Shown: piece by piece, positions 54,403 through 63,532 of the stretch
Position numbering within the stretch: position 1 is the stretch's first letter
Layout of the letters: each line of letters opens with the position of its first letter
DNA from: Bacillus shivajii
GTDB taxonomy: Bacteria; Bacillota; Bacilli; Bacillales; Salisediminibacteriaceae
Assembly: GCF_020519665.1 (NCBI RefSeq)
Contig: NZ_CP084703.1
Coordinates: forward strand, 3,348,001-3,412,000
Length of the DNA: 64,000 nucleotides
Direction: 5' to 3'
Position numbers and translations under genes: made by a program
The notes under the pieces: model-generated
Database searches by the model: none
Seen by the model: only the letters and a program-made list of their open reading frames with translations
What the model was told of the DNA's origin: nothing

Positions 54403-55146
54403 TTATTTCAAATCATTTTTCCATTCGTGCACGATCGGTACCTTACTCAATTTTTCTACTACTCTTCTACGAAGGCGAGATACGTGCATTTGTGAGATTC
54501 CTATTTCCAATGACGCTTTGTTTTGAGATAAACCTTTCATCACTGTATAATAAAAAACTTCTTGTTCCATTGGGGTTAAGTATTGTTTTAACTCATCTAA
54601 AAAAAGTTGCATATCAATATCATCGTAACCTTTTTCTTCTGATGTCAATATATCTATCAACACTGCATCTTCTTCATTTTGTACGGGTTGTGATAATGAC
54701 ATGGGTTGATAAGAGTCCCAAGCCATAACAATTTCAGTTAGTTGCTCCTCGGTAATATCTAAATACCTTGCCAATTCGTCCTGTTGTGGCATTCTACCTA
54801 ACTTGTTTCTTAATTCTTCCGTTGCTGACGTTAATTTTGAGCCAATATCTTTTATCGTCCGTGAAACCTTCATTGACCATGTGTAGTCTCGTAAATAATG
54901 TTTGATTTCTCCTATAATATTTGGAATCGCGTAACTATGAAACGATACATTTTTCGAAGAATCATATCTTTTCGCGGCAAGTAGTAATCCAATCATCCCC
55001 GCTTGAATGAGGTCCTCTAAATTCTCTTTATTACTACTAGCATATTTATGGGCAAACTTCATGACTAATGGTTTATATTTTATGACTATTGCATTTAATT
55101 CTTCATTATTTGGAATTGTTACTTGTTCTTTAGTGAGAGCAGTCAT
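54403..55146 (-). CDS. SigB/SigF-like alternative sigma factor (group 3 sigma-70)
   Basis: 247 residues with region 2 (IVIKYKPLVMKFAHKYA, DLIQAGMIGLLLAAKRYD, FHSYAIPNIIGEIKHYLRDYTW), region 3 (GRMPQQDELARYLDITEEQL) and region 4 (LTPMEQEVFYYTVMKGLSQNKASLEIGISQMHVSRLRRR). Order and spacing match B. subtilis SigB more than SigF/SigG (recalled sequence). The usual rsbV/rsbW or spoIIA genes are absent; instead a 57-residue acidic protein gene lies 13 bp upstream. A strong Shine-Dalgarno (GGAGG) precedes the ATG. The regulon is unknown. Confidence 0.92.
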   Translation of the reverse strand: MTALTKEQVTIPNNEELNAIVIKYKPLVMKFAHKYASSNKENLEDLIQAGMIGLLLAAKRYDSSKNVSFHSYAIPNIIGEIKHYLRDYTWSMKVSRTIKDIGSKLTSATEELRNKLGRMPQQDELARYLDITEEQLTEIVMAWDSYQPMSLSQPVQNEEDAVLIDILTSEEKGYDDIDMQLFLDELKQYLTPMEQEVFYYTVMKGLSQNKASLEIGISQMHVSRLRRRVVEKLSKVPIVHEWKNDLK

Positions 55147-55159
55147 GATTTTTCCTCCT

Positions 55160-55333
55160 TTATGACACCTTTACAACATTTACTGCAAGCTTTAGCTTTT
55201 CGATCATTTCTTTTTTCACTTGTGAATCAGAAAATTCACTCATATATATATTTATAATTGTGTCTAACTCTTGAATGAATTCCTCTTCTGATTTAATTTC
55301 TTTTAAGTAGTTCAAATAATTGTGTTTTCCCAT
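55160..55333 (-). CDS. Small helical protein paired with the sigma factor
   Basis: Not recognised. 57 residues (start ATG 55333, GGAGG nine bases upstream), predicted all-helical and amphipathic: NYLNYLKEIKSEEEFIQELD and SQVKKEMIEKLKLAVNVV. It is the first gene of a two-gene unit with the SigB-like sigma factor, with its own promoter. The position suggests an anti-sigma or sigma-modulating role, which is an inference only. Confidence 0.72.
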   Translation of the reverse strand: MGKHNYLNYLKEIKSEEEFIQELDTIINIYMSEFSDSQVKKEMIEKLKLAVNVVKVS

Positions 55334-55358
55334 AAGACACAACCTCCATGATTTCCAA

Positions 55359-55387
55359 TTTATAACAGATCCTATGAATTTTCTGAA
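55359..55387 (-). promoter_or_regulatory. Putative promoter of the small protein / sigma factor pair
   Basis: Minus strand: TTCAGA - 17 bp - TATAAA, about 25 bp upstream of the ATG at 55333. The -35 is poor. Confidence 0.45.
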
Positions 55388-55460
55388 TCTTACTATGTCC
55401 TTATCATCGTTCTTTTTCTACATATTTTGTATCAGTTACTCTTCCTATTTTCTTTTCCCA

Positions 55461-55491
55461 TAAAAAAATAGGAGTAGTCTCCTACTCCTAT
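55461..55491 (-). terminator. Terminator of the KaiC-like operon
   Basis: Minus strand: TAGGAGTAG - GAGA-type loop - CTACTCCTA followed by TTTTTTTA, 24 bp after the stop of the LuxR-type gene. It separates this operon from the sigma factor pair. Confidence 0.93.
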
Positions 55492-55514
55492 CGAACAAGT
55501 CCTATACTATATTC

Positions 55515-57617
55515 TTATGTCATTTGATAGTATTTCGAAATTGCTTGTACACGGTCTTTAACATCCAACTTTCGAAACAAATTTGTTAAATGATTTTTCA
55601 CCGTATGTTCACTAATATATAGTTTTTCAGCAATATTTTTATTGTTCTTCCCTTCTACAATACATTTGAGCACTTCTAGTTCACGCTTTGAGAGACCATA
55701 GTCTTCAAGTTGTGCTTTCGACTGAAATGTCGTTCCCCTCGTTTCAACATTAAGTTCAACCGTTTTCCAACGGTCCAAAAATGTGTGAATATGCATGTAT
55801 AGATCTTTATCTATTTGATCATGTCCTACAACTTTCCTACTTGAGACATATTGAGTCACCAAATAGGCAGTTTGGCTTTCTTCTTTTATGGGACCCGCGA
55901 TCATATTCCCTTGTTTTAACTGCCTAAATTGATCTACTGCTTTAATCAATTCTGGAGGAATCTTTCTTTTTTGTAAAAACTCAGCTGAATATGTTTGCAA
56001 CTTTAAAATGTTTTTTAGCAGATTCAGTTGACTTATATCATATTTCATATAAGTACTAAAATTTTGTAACAGCTCTGAGGTTTCCTCATACTGTTCATTT
56101 GAAAAAGTGTTTAATTCAACAGCGCATTCAAATAAATCATGAATAGTTGATTCAACGCCGTGCCCTTGTTTTTGACTAACTTTTTCTAAGGCGAGACTTC
56201 CTAAGCCAGCAAAACTTATTAATATCATTTTATATTTTTCATAGTCACTTTCGTTCTTTATTCCTACTGAAAGGTAATACACTTGATTATCATACAATAT
56301 CGGACACTCACAGAAGTAATTACCTTCTACCTCAATTAGACGACTTTTTGGTAATTCATCAATGGCTTCAACTTGCTGTTTTATGTGTTCACTATATGCC
56401 TTTAATACATTTTTGGGCATGCCCCGAGAAATAACTTTATAACGTCCATGGTGTATGTCACTTTTGACAATGAATGCAGAGCAACTTGCTGGGACAATGT
56501 TCAAGCTCATGTCTGTTAATAAATAAAGCAGCCGTTCATAATCATTGACTTCAGAAAGAACTGAAAAGACTTCTGTTAACCCTTCGAGCCTCAAAGTTAA
56601 ATCCTTTACCCTCGTCTGCATATCTTCTTTTAATAACTTTTGTTGAAACAAGCTTGATATAATTTTTGTAAATTGAACAAAGTTTTGACTAAACACATCT
56701 CTTTTTTTACTTGCAAAGAAGTATAGTGTTCGAACTCGTTCTTGACGCATAACAGGAATTGTTAATAGCGAAGAAAAGTTTAATCCTAAACTTTCAAAAA
56801 AGTACTTCCTATCATCATCTTCTTCAATACGATTCCAAAAGCGAGGTTCTGTACTCATAACTCCTTGACCTAAAAAGCGCTGTCCATACATGAAATAGGG
56901 GTCAGAAACAGTAACAGACTCCCCGCTTTCATTAAATAAATTCGTTATTTTATATGTAAAGTCATCTTCCATCTCACATGTTCCCCAAAAGGAAATCGTA
57001 AATTGACCTTTATTTTTTGATGCGTTTTGAAAATATGCTTTCAAAGCATCAATTGGATCATGATGTTTTATGACTTCTTGTAAAAGGTCCTGCCTATTGA
57101 TTAAAAGTTGATCACTGTTAACATGAAGGTATGTATTGGCGATTTCACAATATGTATGTAATGTAGCCATCACTTCTGACATATCAGTTTGGTCAACAAG
57201 GGGGATGGAATTTAAAGCTTTTGTCCACTGTTTCTTTTCAACTTCCTCTTGCTTTTCAATAAACTTTTTTATGTATTCTACCTTCTGTTTCTCTACAAAA
57301 AAACCTGCCCACAGATAGCCTAATACTTCGTCATCTTCAACCATCGGTACAATCATTGCTTCTAACCCTGGAACACCTATGTATGAAGAATCAACTGTTA
57401 CTGGCTTTTTCACTTGGTTAGCAAGTATCATCATCTCATCAGACAATGGGTGCTCAATTTTTTTAAACGATAAATATTTCGAAACAAGACCGGTTATATG
57501 CGAAGGGGGCGTCACAAGACTCCCCCTTCCATTGATCACCATAACTGTTATATTAAAATGTTTTGAAACAACCTCTTGGATTTGCTGAAGCTTTTGCATA
57601 CGTTCTTTATTAATCAC
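55515..57617 (-). CDS. Large sensor-regulator with GAF-like regions and LuxR-type HTH
   Basis: About 700 residues. The last ~60 form a LuxR/GerE helix-turn-helix: [52 protein letters not shown]. Residues ~1-170 look like a small-molecule sensor similar in layout to PocR-type domains ([30 protein letters not shown]) but without their cysteines. Two GAF-like regions follow (about 205-330 and 355-480: [40 protein letters not shown]). The start is a GTG at 57617 with GGTGG upstream; the frame opens 12 bp earlier at the stop of the preceding gene. Third gene of the KaiC-like operon, so it is likely the output regulator. Confidence 0.82.
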   Translation of the reverse strand: MINKERMQKLQQIQEVVSKHFNITVMVINGRGSLVTPPSHITGLVSKYLSFKKIEHPLSDEMMILANQVKKPVTVDSSYIGVPGLEAMIVPMVEDDEVLGYLWAGFFVEKQKVEYIKKFIEKQEEVEKKQWTKALNSIPLVDQTDMSEVMATLHTYCEIANTYLHVNSDQLLINRQDLLQEVIKHHDPIDALKAYFQNASKNKGQFTISFWGTCEMEDDFTYKITNLFNESGESVTVSDPYFMYGQRFLGQGVMSTEPRFWNRIEEDDDRKYFFESLGLNFSSLLTIPVMRQERVRTLYFFASKKRDVFSQNFVQFTKIISSLFQQKLLKEDMQTRVKDLTLRLEGLTEVFSVLSEVNDYERLLYLLTDMSLNIVPASCSAFIVKSDIHHGRYKVISRGMPKNVLKAYSEHIKQQVEAIDELPKSRLIEVEGNYFCECPILYDNQVYYLSVGIKNESDYEKYKMILISFAGLGSLALEKVSQKQGHGVESTIHDLFECAVELNTFSNEQYEETSELLQNFSTYMKYDISQLNLLKNILKLQTYSAEFLQKRKIPPELIKAVDQFRQLKQGNMIAGPIKEESQTAYLVTQYVSSRKVVGHDQIDKDLYMHIHTFLDRWKTVELNVETRGTTFQSKAQLEDYGLSKRELEVLKCIVEGKNNKNIAEKLYISEHTVKNHLTNLFRKLDVKDRVQAISKYYQMT

Positions 57618-57629
57618 AGGTACCACCAC

Positions 57630-57863
57630 TTAAATAAGACTTTCATCAGGTTCACGGTAGTGATAAATTGCTTCTAAATCTGAATCGATTTTAGCGAGGA
57701 TCGTTCGTTTATTTAATTCCTCTAATGCGATTTGAATATCTTCAGGATGTCTTCCAAGACGGTTTGCGATACCCTCAACGGTTTCAAATGTAAATCGGTT
57801 TTCCTCAAAGAAAGAAATACATTCGATTTCTAACGGTAATAATTCATCCGAGTTTTTCACCAT
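57630..57863 (-). CDS. Small winged-helix-like protein
   Basis: A 77-residue protein with helix-turn-helix features: LLPLEIECISFFEENRFTF, ETVEGIANRLGRHPEDIQIA and LEELNKRTILAKID, then a beta-wing with IYHYREP. It could bind DNA or a protein partner. The ATG at 57863 has AGGGG about ten bases upstream. It fits between the KaiC-like ATPase (14 bp gap) and the sensor-regulator, so the three are one operon. Confidence 0.75.
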   Translation of the reverse strand: MVKNSDELLPLEIECISFFEENRFTFETVEGIANRLGRHPEDIQIALEELNKRTILAKIDSDLEAIYHYREPDESLI

Positions 57864-57877
57864 TTTACTCAAGCCCC

Positions 57878-59299
57878 TTATATTAATCGAATAAATGGTT
57901 TTTCATCGATATTTTGTACGATAAACGGTTTTGATACTCTTCCGTTCGGTGCTTTCATGACTTGTAAGTGTTGATAATTTCCATCTACCCATGTTTTAAT
58001 CACACCTGCACATAATCTTTCCAAATATGCGTAGTTGTGTTCTTCAATTTGTCTATAATTATTTAATACTGTTATAGTAATGCCCATATCGAGTAATTTT
58101 GGAACATCTTCTGAAAAGAATTTCCACACGAATTCCTCACCAAGCTTTTTGTAGAGCGTATTTAAGTCAAGGTGGAACGTCCATTGGCCGTAACCTTCAA
58201 CCTTACCAAAGAGACTTTCTTTCATTTGCTCAAAAAACTCTTCTCTAGAACTTACATGTGTTCCTAGTGAAATAGATTTGAGATCTGTTAGCATTGTCTG
58301 GTCATTTGGTTCAATAAAAACAACCTTCTCTTCATCTGTCGCATCTTTTACTGATACATCAAATAATGAATATAACCTGTCTATCTCATTTTCATTTGAT
58401 AAACTAGAGAGGAGAGTAATAATTTTTTCTCCGTTTATTACACGATTTGTATGGATTGAAGTTAATAAGTAACGATAGTTTGCTTTACTATTCGTATCGA
58501 TCATAAACAGTGACCCTCGTGGAATCCCTCCACCAAGAACACTGTCTAGTTGCTTCAAACCTGTAGGAATATAACTCTTTTGATCTGAGATGACCTTGTC
58601 TTCGACCATCGATAATGAAGGAATTAAGATAACCCCTTCTCCTTCTTCGATAACAAAAATATGTTCACCTAATTCGATTTTCGTTCCACGCATTTTTCTT
58701 ACTTCTAGTGTACGTTTACGGTAAATCTCATAATTCTCTTTTAACTTAAGAGAAAAGACACCATCGACGATGAAATATTCAAGAGGAACTTGTCCAGTTG
58801 GTGATGTATTTTGTTCATTGATTAAAACTGACGTTAATGAATACTTTTTCAATGCATTCCTAAAGGCATAAAACTTTTGTCGATACTTTTCTTCTTCGTC
58901 AAAACCGTATTTTAATAAGCTAATACTATCAATGACAATTCGCTTACATTGAAGCTCATTAATCAATGATTCGATTAAACCATCTTTTTTAAATACCTCA
59001 TTTAACAATATTTTTGGGGAAAGACATAATATCCGTAATTTATTGTCACGCTCAAGTGATTTTAAATCCCAGCCAAATTGAGCCATATCTGAATATAACT
59101 GTGTTGGGAGCTCTTCAAACGTGACGTAAATTCCAGGTTCGTCGTGTTCAAGGATTCCTTTCACTAGAAACTGCATTCCGATATTCGTTTTCCCTGTTCC
59201 TGGACCACCCTCAAGAATGACACAGCTATTCTTTGGAATTCCGCCATTTAGTACGTGGTCTAATCCTTCAATCCCTGTTTTTTTTCGCTCCACTTCCAT
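57878..59299 (-). CDS. KaiC-like RecA-superfamily ATPase, second domain degenerate
   Basis: 473 residues with two KaiC-type domains. Domain 1 has TGIEGLDHVLNGGIP, Walker A GGPGTGKTN (31-39), the tandem catalytic glutamates in VTFEELP (62-63) and Walker B RIVIDSISLL (D124), as in KaiC CI and archaeal signalling ATPases (COG0467). Domain 2 keeps the entry motif TGLKQLDSVLGGGIPRGS (246-263), but at the P-loop position reads MIDTNSKANY with no GKT, so it probably cannot bind ATP normally. A typical sigma-A promoter lies 50-80 bp upstream. First gene of the operon with the winged-helix and LuxR-type genes. A circadian role is not implied; no KaiA or KaiB is present. Confidence 0.88.
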   Translation of the reverse strand: MEVERKKTGIEGLDHVLNGGIPKNSCVILEGGPGTGKTNIGMQFLVKGILEHDEPGIYVTFEELPTQLYSDMAQFGWDLKSLERDNKLRILCLSPKILLNEVFKKDGLIESLINELQCKRIVIDSISLLKYGFDEEEKYRQKFYAFRNALKKYSLTSVLINEQNTSPTGQVPLEYFIVDGVFSLKLKENYEIYRKRTLEVRKMRGTKIELGEHIFVIEEGEGVILIPSLSMVEDKVISDQKSYIPTGLKQLDSVLGGGIPRGSLFMIDTNSKANYRYLLTSIHTNRVINGEKIITLLSSLSNENEIDRLYSLFDVSVKDATDEEKVVFIEPNDQTMLTDLKSISLGTHVSSREEFFEQMKESLFGKVEGYGQWTFHLDLNTLYKKLGEEFVWKFFSEDVPKLLDMGITITVLNNYRQIEEHNYAYLERLCAGVIKTWVDGNYQHLQVMKAPNGRVSKPFIVQNIDEKPFIRLI

Positions 59300-59350
59300 T
59301 CACCTCTTACATCCTTCTTGCTTGTAAAAAAATGTGATTCACTTACTAGA

Positions 59351-59379
59351 TTATTAGCATAGTTATTGTGTTTAATCAA
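59351..59379 (-). promoter_or_regulatory. Putative promoter of the KaiC-like operon
   Basis: Minus strand: TTGATT - 17 bp - TAATAA (TAATAAT). Confidence 0.5.
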
Positions 59380-59438
59380 TGAGGATATTCCTCGTAAATA
59401 AGTATATATATGGATTTCAGCTCTCTACATAATTGAAT

Positions 59439-59476
59439 ATAGAGCTGTCTTTATAACATTTACGAGACAGCTCTAT
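59439..59476 (-). terminator. Terminator of the M42 peptidase gene
   Basis: ATAGAGCTGTCT and AGACAGCTCTAT form a perfect 12-bp stem with a 14-base loop, 24 bp after the stop; the U-tract is weak. Confidence 0.7.
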
Positions 59477-59499
59477 CATTTAAGTTCTGTCAGTATTCA

Positions 59500-60576
59500 T
59501 TATATAAACGACATACTTCCCCATTCATCTTGTGATTTGATCAATGCCGTTAATAGGAGAAGACCTTGTTCGAAATCATTCAAATCCGCTACTTCTACTG
59601 GCGAATGAGAGTATCTTCTTGCAAATGTGATGGCACCTCCTAATATACCATCACGCTCTAAATGAACGGCTGCTAAATCTGTTGTTGCCCCACTCATAAC
59701 CGCTAGTTGGTACGGAAGTTCCTTTCTTTTGGCCGTGTTAACAATTAATTCCTTCATTTGTCGAGACATAATGTTTCCTCTTACAGCACCACCGGCTAAA
59801 GCTGGAACAACTGGTCCTTTTCCTATTCCAACAGGGTATCCACTCCCTAAGCTATCAGGTGTATCTGCACATGGAATCGTATCAAGAACAAACGCATAAT
59901 CTGGATTTACTTTATGAGTGGCTACTTTTGCACCGCGCAGTCCAACTTCTTCTTGAACGGCAACTACTCCTACAACCGTTCCTGCAAATTCTTCATTTTC
60001 GAGTGATTTGAACAGTTCTAATAATAAAATACAACAACTTCGATTATCGATCGCCTTACCACAGATTAAATCTTTATTGGTAAACCTCTCAATATCACTA
60101 ACATATGTAATCGGGTCGCCGACTTTTATTCCCATATCTGATACTTCATCTCTAGATGATACGCCAATATCAACATACAAATCATAGATAGAAGGAACTT
60201 TCCCTCTCTCTTCTGGAGTTTGTAGATGACCTGCTTTTACACCAATAACCCCAAAATGACCATTTACATTCACTTTTCGACCAATCATTAAAGCTTCTAA
60301 CATTCCCCCAGTGCGTTCAATTCGTAAAAAACCACGTTCATCGATATCTCGAACGACACAACCTATTTCATCAGAATGAGCGGAAATCATGATCGTTGGT
60401 CCTGGCTTTGTTCCTTTTTTAAAAGCATAAATGTTTCCCATATGATCGACTTCAAGTTCATCTGCATGAGGTTCAAATAATTCCACTAACTTTTTAACAA
60501 CGAGTTGTTCATGTCCTGGACTTCCTTGAATGGCTGCGACTTCCTTTAACTGTGTGAAAAATTGCTCTTTAAACAT
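59500..60576 (-). CDS. M42 family metallopeptidase (glutamyl/deblocking aminopeptidase)
   Basis: A 358-residue cytosolic dinuclear-metal aminopeptidase. Zinc ligands are visible in ISAHSDEIG (His, Asp base), KAIDNRSCC (bridging Asp), VQEEVGLRGA (Glu-Glu), AFVLDTIPCAD (Asp) and RRYSHSPVE (His). This is the YsdC/YhfE/FrvX pattern. AGGGGG precedes the ATG. It probably completes peptide breakdown; the exact specificity is unknown. Single gene downstream of the subtilase. Confidence 0.94.
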   Translation of the reverse strand: MFKEQFFTQLKEVAAIQGSPGHEQLVVKKLVELFEPHADELEVDHMGNIYAFKKGTKPGPTIMISAHSDEIGCVVRDIDERGFLRIERTGGMLEALMIGRKVNVNGHFGVIGVKAGHLQTPEERGKVPSIYDLYVDIGVSSRDEVSDMGIKVGDPITYVSDIERFTNKDLICGKAIDNRSCCILLLELFKSLENEEFAGTVVGVVAVQEEVGLRGAKVATHKVNPDYAFVLDTIPCADTPDSLGSGYPVGIGKGPVVPALAGGAVRGNIMSRQMKELIVNTAKRKELPYQLAVMSGATTDLAAVHLERDGILGGAITFARRYSHSPVEVADLNDFEQGLLLLTALIKSQDEWGSMSFI

Positions 60577-60779
60577 ATAGAGCCCCCTAGTATAATATTT
60601 TCTTTATTTTCACACAAAACAAACTATTTCGCAACTCGAATTAATTTAAACAGCGCAATTCGCTAATACACTCTTAACTATTTTTATTTGCCCACTTCAT
60701 GTGAACCTTTAAACTTTTTTCTAGTCAAAGATAATTTGAAACATCACACCATAGTACCCGTAAAAAGAAATAAAACAAA

Positions 60780-60825
60780 CGTCTTCTTAACTTAAAGGAT
60801 TCCTTAACCTTTAAGTAAGAAGACG
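60780..60825 (-). terminator. Terminator of the subtilase gene
   Basis: CGTCTTCTTA-CTTAAAGG and CCTTTAAG-TTAAGAAGACG form a long stem; on the minus strand TTTGTTTTATTTC follows. The remainder of the 60577-60879 gap shows nothing else. Confidence 0.88.
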
Positions 60826-60879
60826 CATTGGTAAACCACTCTTATTTTTTCTGATATACCATCCTACCTCAACGGAATA

Positions 60880-63342
60880 TTACTTTAAAAATGTCTGGTA
60901 GTACCTTGTCATCGCAACAGCAAATTCTCCTCTTTTTACCATCTCATTTGGGTTAAAAGAAGCCGTTACAGTCGGTGAGAGATCAAACCTTCCTTGAGAA
61001 GTATCAAAGTAAGCATTTAATATGTTTAAATCTAATGCTACTTGTACGTACCCCTTATAATTGCTAGAAATTTCATTCATATCTTCTAAATGGATTCGTT
61101 CATCTTTATATTGAACGGTAAGGTCTCCTTCATGTTCTCGAGCCAGTTCTTGCAAACCTAAACTTTGAACGAGTGAATAGGCAAGTTCTTCTCTCGTGAC
61201 AGTTTCATCTGGGTTAAAGTAACCCACTTCGTTCATTAACATAACTGGCTTTTGCTGTTGTTTAATATCCCTTATTGCTGCCCCTTTTGCTGATACAGCT
61301 TTTGCAAAAACAGATTGTTCTCCATCGACATCATTCAACTCAATGGTATTCGTTTGACGAATACCAGCACCCATCACTAAATATTTAGCAAGGTCAAATC
61401 TTGTTAATTGTTCATCAGGATGGAAACTCCCATCTTCAAAACCATCAAACAGCCTTTCACTAATACCCAGTTTTATAGCAGTTGCAGCAGGGTGACCTTC
61501 AATGTCATTTAAACCTTCCTCCACGTCTAATGTAGAAAATGTTAAAGTCCCTTCTACTTCCTCAGGCAAAGCAATACCTAATGGGTTAATCTCTTCTCCT
61601 CTTAATCCTCTAATTTCAGCTGTCCATGTTCCAGTTAATGGTGCATTTACTGTTACGGTCCTAGCCGTTTCTATGGAAAATAATATATTAATCCCTGAAC
61701 TGTACTCCGTACCGTCTGGAGCAGTTAAAACAAGATTAATGGGATTACCTGTTTCATCAAAAAAACCTTTCCCTTCTACTCGAGCTACAAGATTAGAAAT
61801 TCCTTCTTCAACCACAAATTCATATTGACTCTCTGATAATAACTCTATAGAACTGAAATCAATTGAAAATGGTTCTTCGTATTTAGTTATATCTGCAGAA
61901 CTGCTAAAATCTTGATTCATATTCAGCGTTTGGCCATATTCTGTTCCATGTAAAGCTGCTTCAACAGCTGCATAAGCGTTCACATAGCCTGCTCCGACTT
62001 CCCATGGTTCTTTTCCCGGTATGTTTGTTGCTGTTTCTTCTAGAATTTGTTTAACTTCATCAGGTGAAAGCGTCGGATTAGCTTCTAACATTAAAGCAAT
62101 GATACCCGCAACATGTGGTGACGCCATAGATGTTCCGCTCATTGTCGTATAATAAGGTAAATGAGCTGAGTCGATCATCTCTGCATCATCTGTCGCTGAT
62201 AATGCTGATAACGGAGCTATTACACGCGTAGAGATCACATCGACACCAGGGGCTGTAACTGCTGGACGGTCTTCCCATGTCCACTCCTGCCCATCCATGT
62301 CAAACGTACCGCCTTTTTCATCTGTTCCTCGTGATGAGAAGTTCGCTAAAGTACCATCTTTAACTCCCGCTGCTACAGAAATGACCCAAGGTGCTTTAGC
62401 ATAAGGGTTATGTGTGTTTTCCTCCGGCCCTGAGTTCCCGGCAGCAAATACTGAGATGATTCCACGATCATATGCTTTTTTCGTCGCAACGTTTATTGGG
62501 TGATAAGGGTCAAAGTCTCCTTCAGACCCCCATGAGTTATTAACAACCCTTATGTCATATTTTGTTTGGTTAGTCATTGCGTAATCAAATCCACCGATCC
62601 CATCTAAAATAAACAGTGCACCGCCTGAACCATACCCTATTAAATTAGCACCTGGCGCAACACCTTCATACTTCCCACCTGATTTAGCTCCAGTACCTCC
62701 GACTGTTCCTGCAACATGCGTACCGTGACCAGAATTAGTATCCGTATTGATAACATCTTCTTGATAAGTAATTGGCAGCAATGTACTGTATGCATTTAAA
62801 TTCGTTGTCGCTAAAACATTTTGAACGAGGTTTTCTCCAAATTTATGATCTTCATGGGTTCCATCTACCCCACTATCGTTTATCACAACACCAATTCCTT
62901 TTCCTGAAATAGGAAAACCACCATTGCTTTTTCTCATGTCATCATCTGTTCTGACTTTATCTACCCCAGTCAAACTTGTTGAAGATTCATTATAAAATTC
63001 AAGTTCAGAATTACTGTATAAAGAAAGGATGTCATCATTTTGTTTTAGCTTTTCTATTTGTTGAGGTGTAGCAATTACCCCTGCTATAGGAAGGCTTTGC
63101 ATAGTAACCCCGAAATCAATCCCTAAATCGTCTAATCGTTTAAGATTTTCACTAGTCGGTGCTTCATCACCTTCAAACGTAACAATAACCTCTAGTTCAG
63201 ATACATTTGTAGTTAAAGCCTCTTTTAACTTCGGATCAACAGACACACCATCAAATAAACTTGCTTCTGTATTAACAGAGTTTGTAATAAAAAACGGTAC
63301 GAGCAAAGACAAAATTAGTAATACGGAAAATATTTTTTTCAA
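60880..63342 (-). CDS. S8 family subtilisin-like serine protease with SLH repeats
   Basis: A secreted protease of 820 residues. After the signal peptide (KKIFSVLLILSLLVPFF) come an inhibitor-like pro-region (ELEVIVTFEG), the catalytic domain with Asp156 (VVINDSGVDGTH), His206 (NSGHGTHVAGT), the oxyanion Asn305 (AAGNSGPEEN) and Ser407 (SGTSMASPHVAG), and a beta-rich middle part. The C-terminus carries about three S-layer homology repeats (DGSFHPDEQLTRFDLAKYL, YFNPDETVTREELAYSLV, SFNPNEMVKRGEFAVAMTRY) for wall anchoring. The TTG at 63342 with AAGGGG seven bases upstream is preferred to the GTG at 63351. Confidence 0.94.
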   Translation of the reverse strand: MKKIFSVLLILSLLVPFFITNSVNTEASLFDGVSVDPKLKEALTTNVSELEVIVTFEGDEAPTSENLKRLDDLGIDFGVTMQSLPIAGVIATPQQIEKLKQNDDILSLYSNSELEFYNESSTSLTGVDKVRTDDDMRKSNGGFPISGKGIGVVINDSGVDGTHEDHKFGENLVQNVLATTNLNAYSTLLPITYQEDVINTDTNSGHGTHVAGTVGGTGAKSGGKYEGVAPGANLIGYGSGGALFILDGIGGFDYAMTNQTKYDIRVVNNSWGSEGDFDPYHPINVATKKAYDRGIISVFAAGNSGPEENTHNPYAKAPWVISVAAGVKDGTLANFSSRGTDEKGGTFDMDGQEWTWEDRPAVTAPGVDVISTRVIAPLSALSATDDAEMIDSAHLPYYTTMSGTSMASPHVAGIIALMLEANPTLSPDEVKQILEETATNIPGKEPWEVGAGYVNAYAAVEAALHGTEYGQTLNMNQDFSSSADITKYEEPFSIDFSSIELLSESQYEFVVEEGISNLVARVEGKGFFDETGNPINLVLTAPDGTEYSSGINILFSIETARTVTVNAPLTGTWTAEIRGLRGEEINPLGIALPEEVEGTLTFSTLDVEEGLNDIEGHPAATAIKLGISERLFDGFEDGSFHPDEQLTRFDLAKYLVMGAGIRQTNTIELNDVDGEQSVFAKAVSAKGAAIRDIKQQQKPVMLMNEVGYFNPDETVTREELAYSLVQSLGLQELAREHEGDLTVQYKDERIHLEDMNEISSNYKGYVQVALDLNILNAYFDTSQGRFDLSPTVTASFNPNEMVKRGEFAVAMTRYYQTFLK

Positions 63343-63532
63343 ACTGTCCACCCCTTTTAAGGTATTTTAATAACAATTCTATTGTCTTATTTTGTTTATT
63401 TTCAGACAATTAATCATAAGGAGTAAAATCGTTTCTCAAAAGTACTAATTTGTCATTAGTCTAAAGTTTTATTTACGTTGTTTGAATCAATTTCATAACT
63501 CAAAATAAGGTACGAAATTCCGAATGATGAGC

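Noticed and set aside
57878-59299. True circadian clock gene (KaiC proper)
   Set aside because: No KaiA/KaiB, second P-loop missing, and sequence looks like the general COG0467 signalling group.
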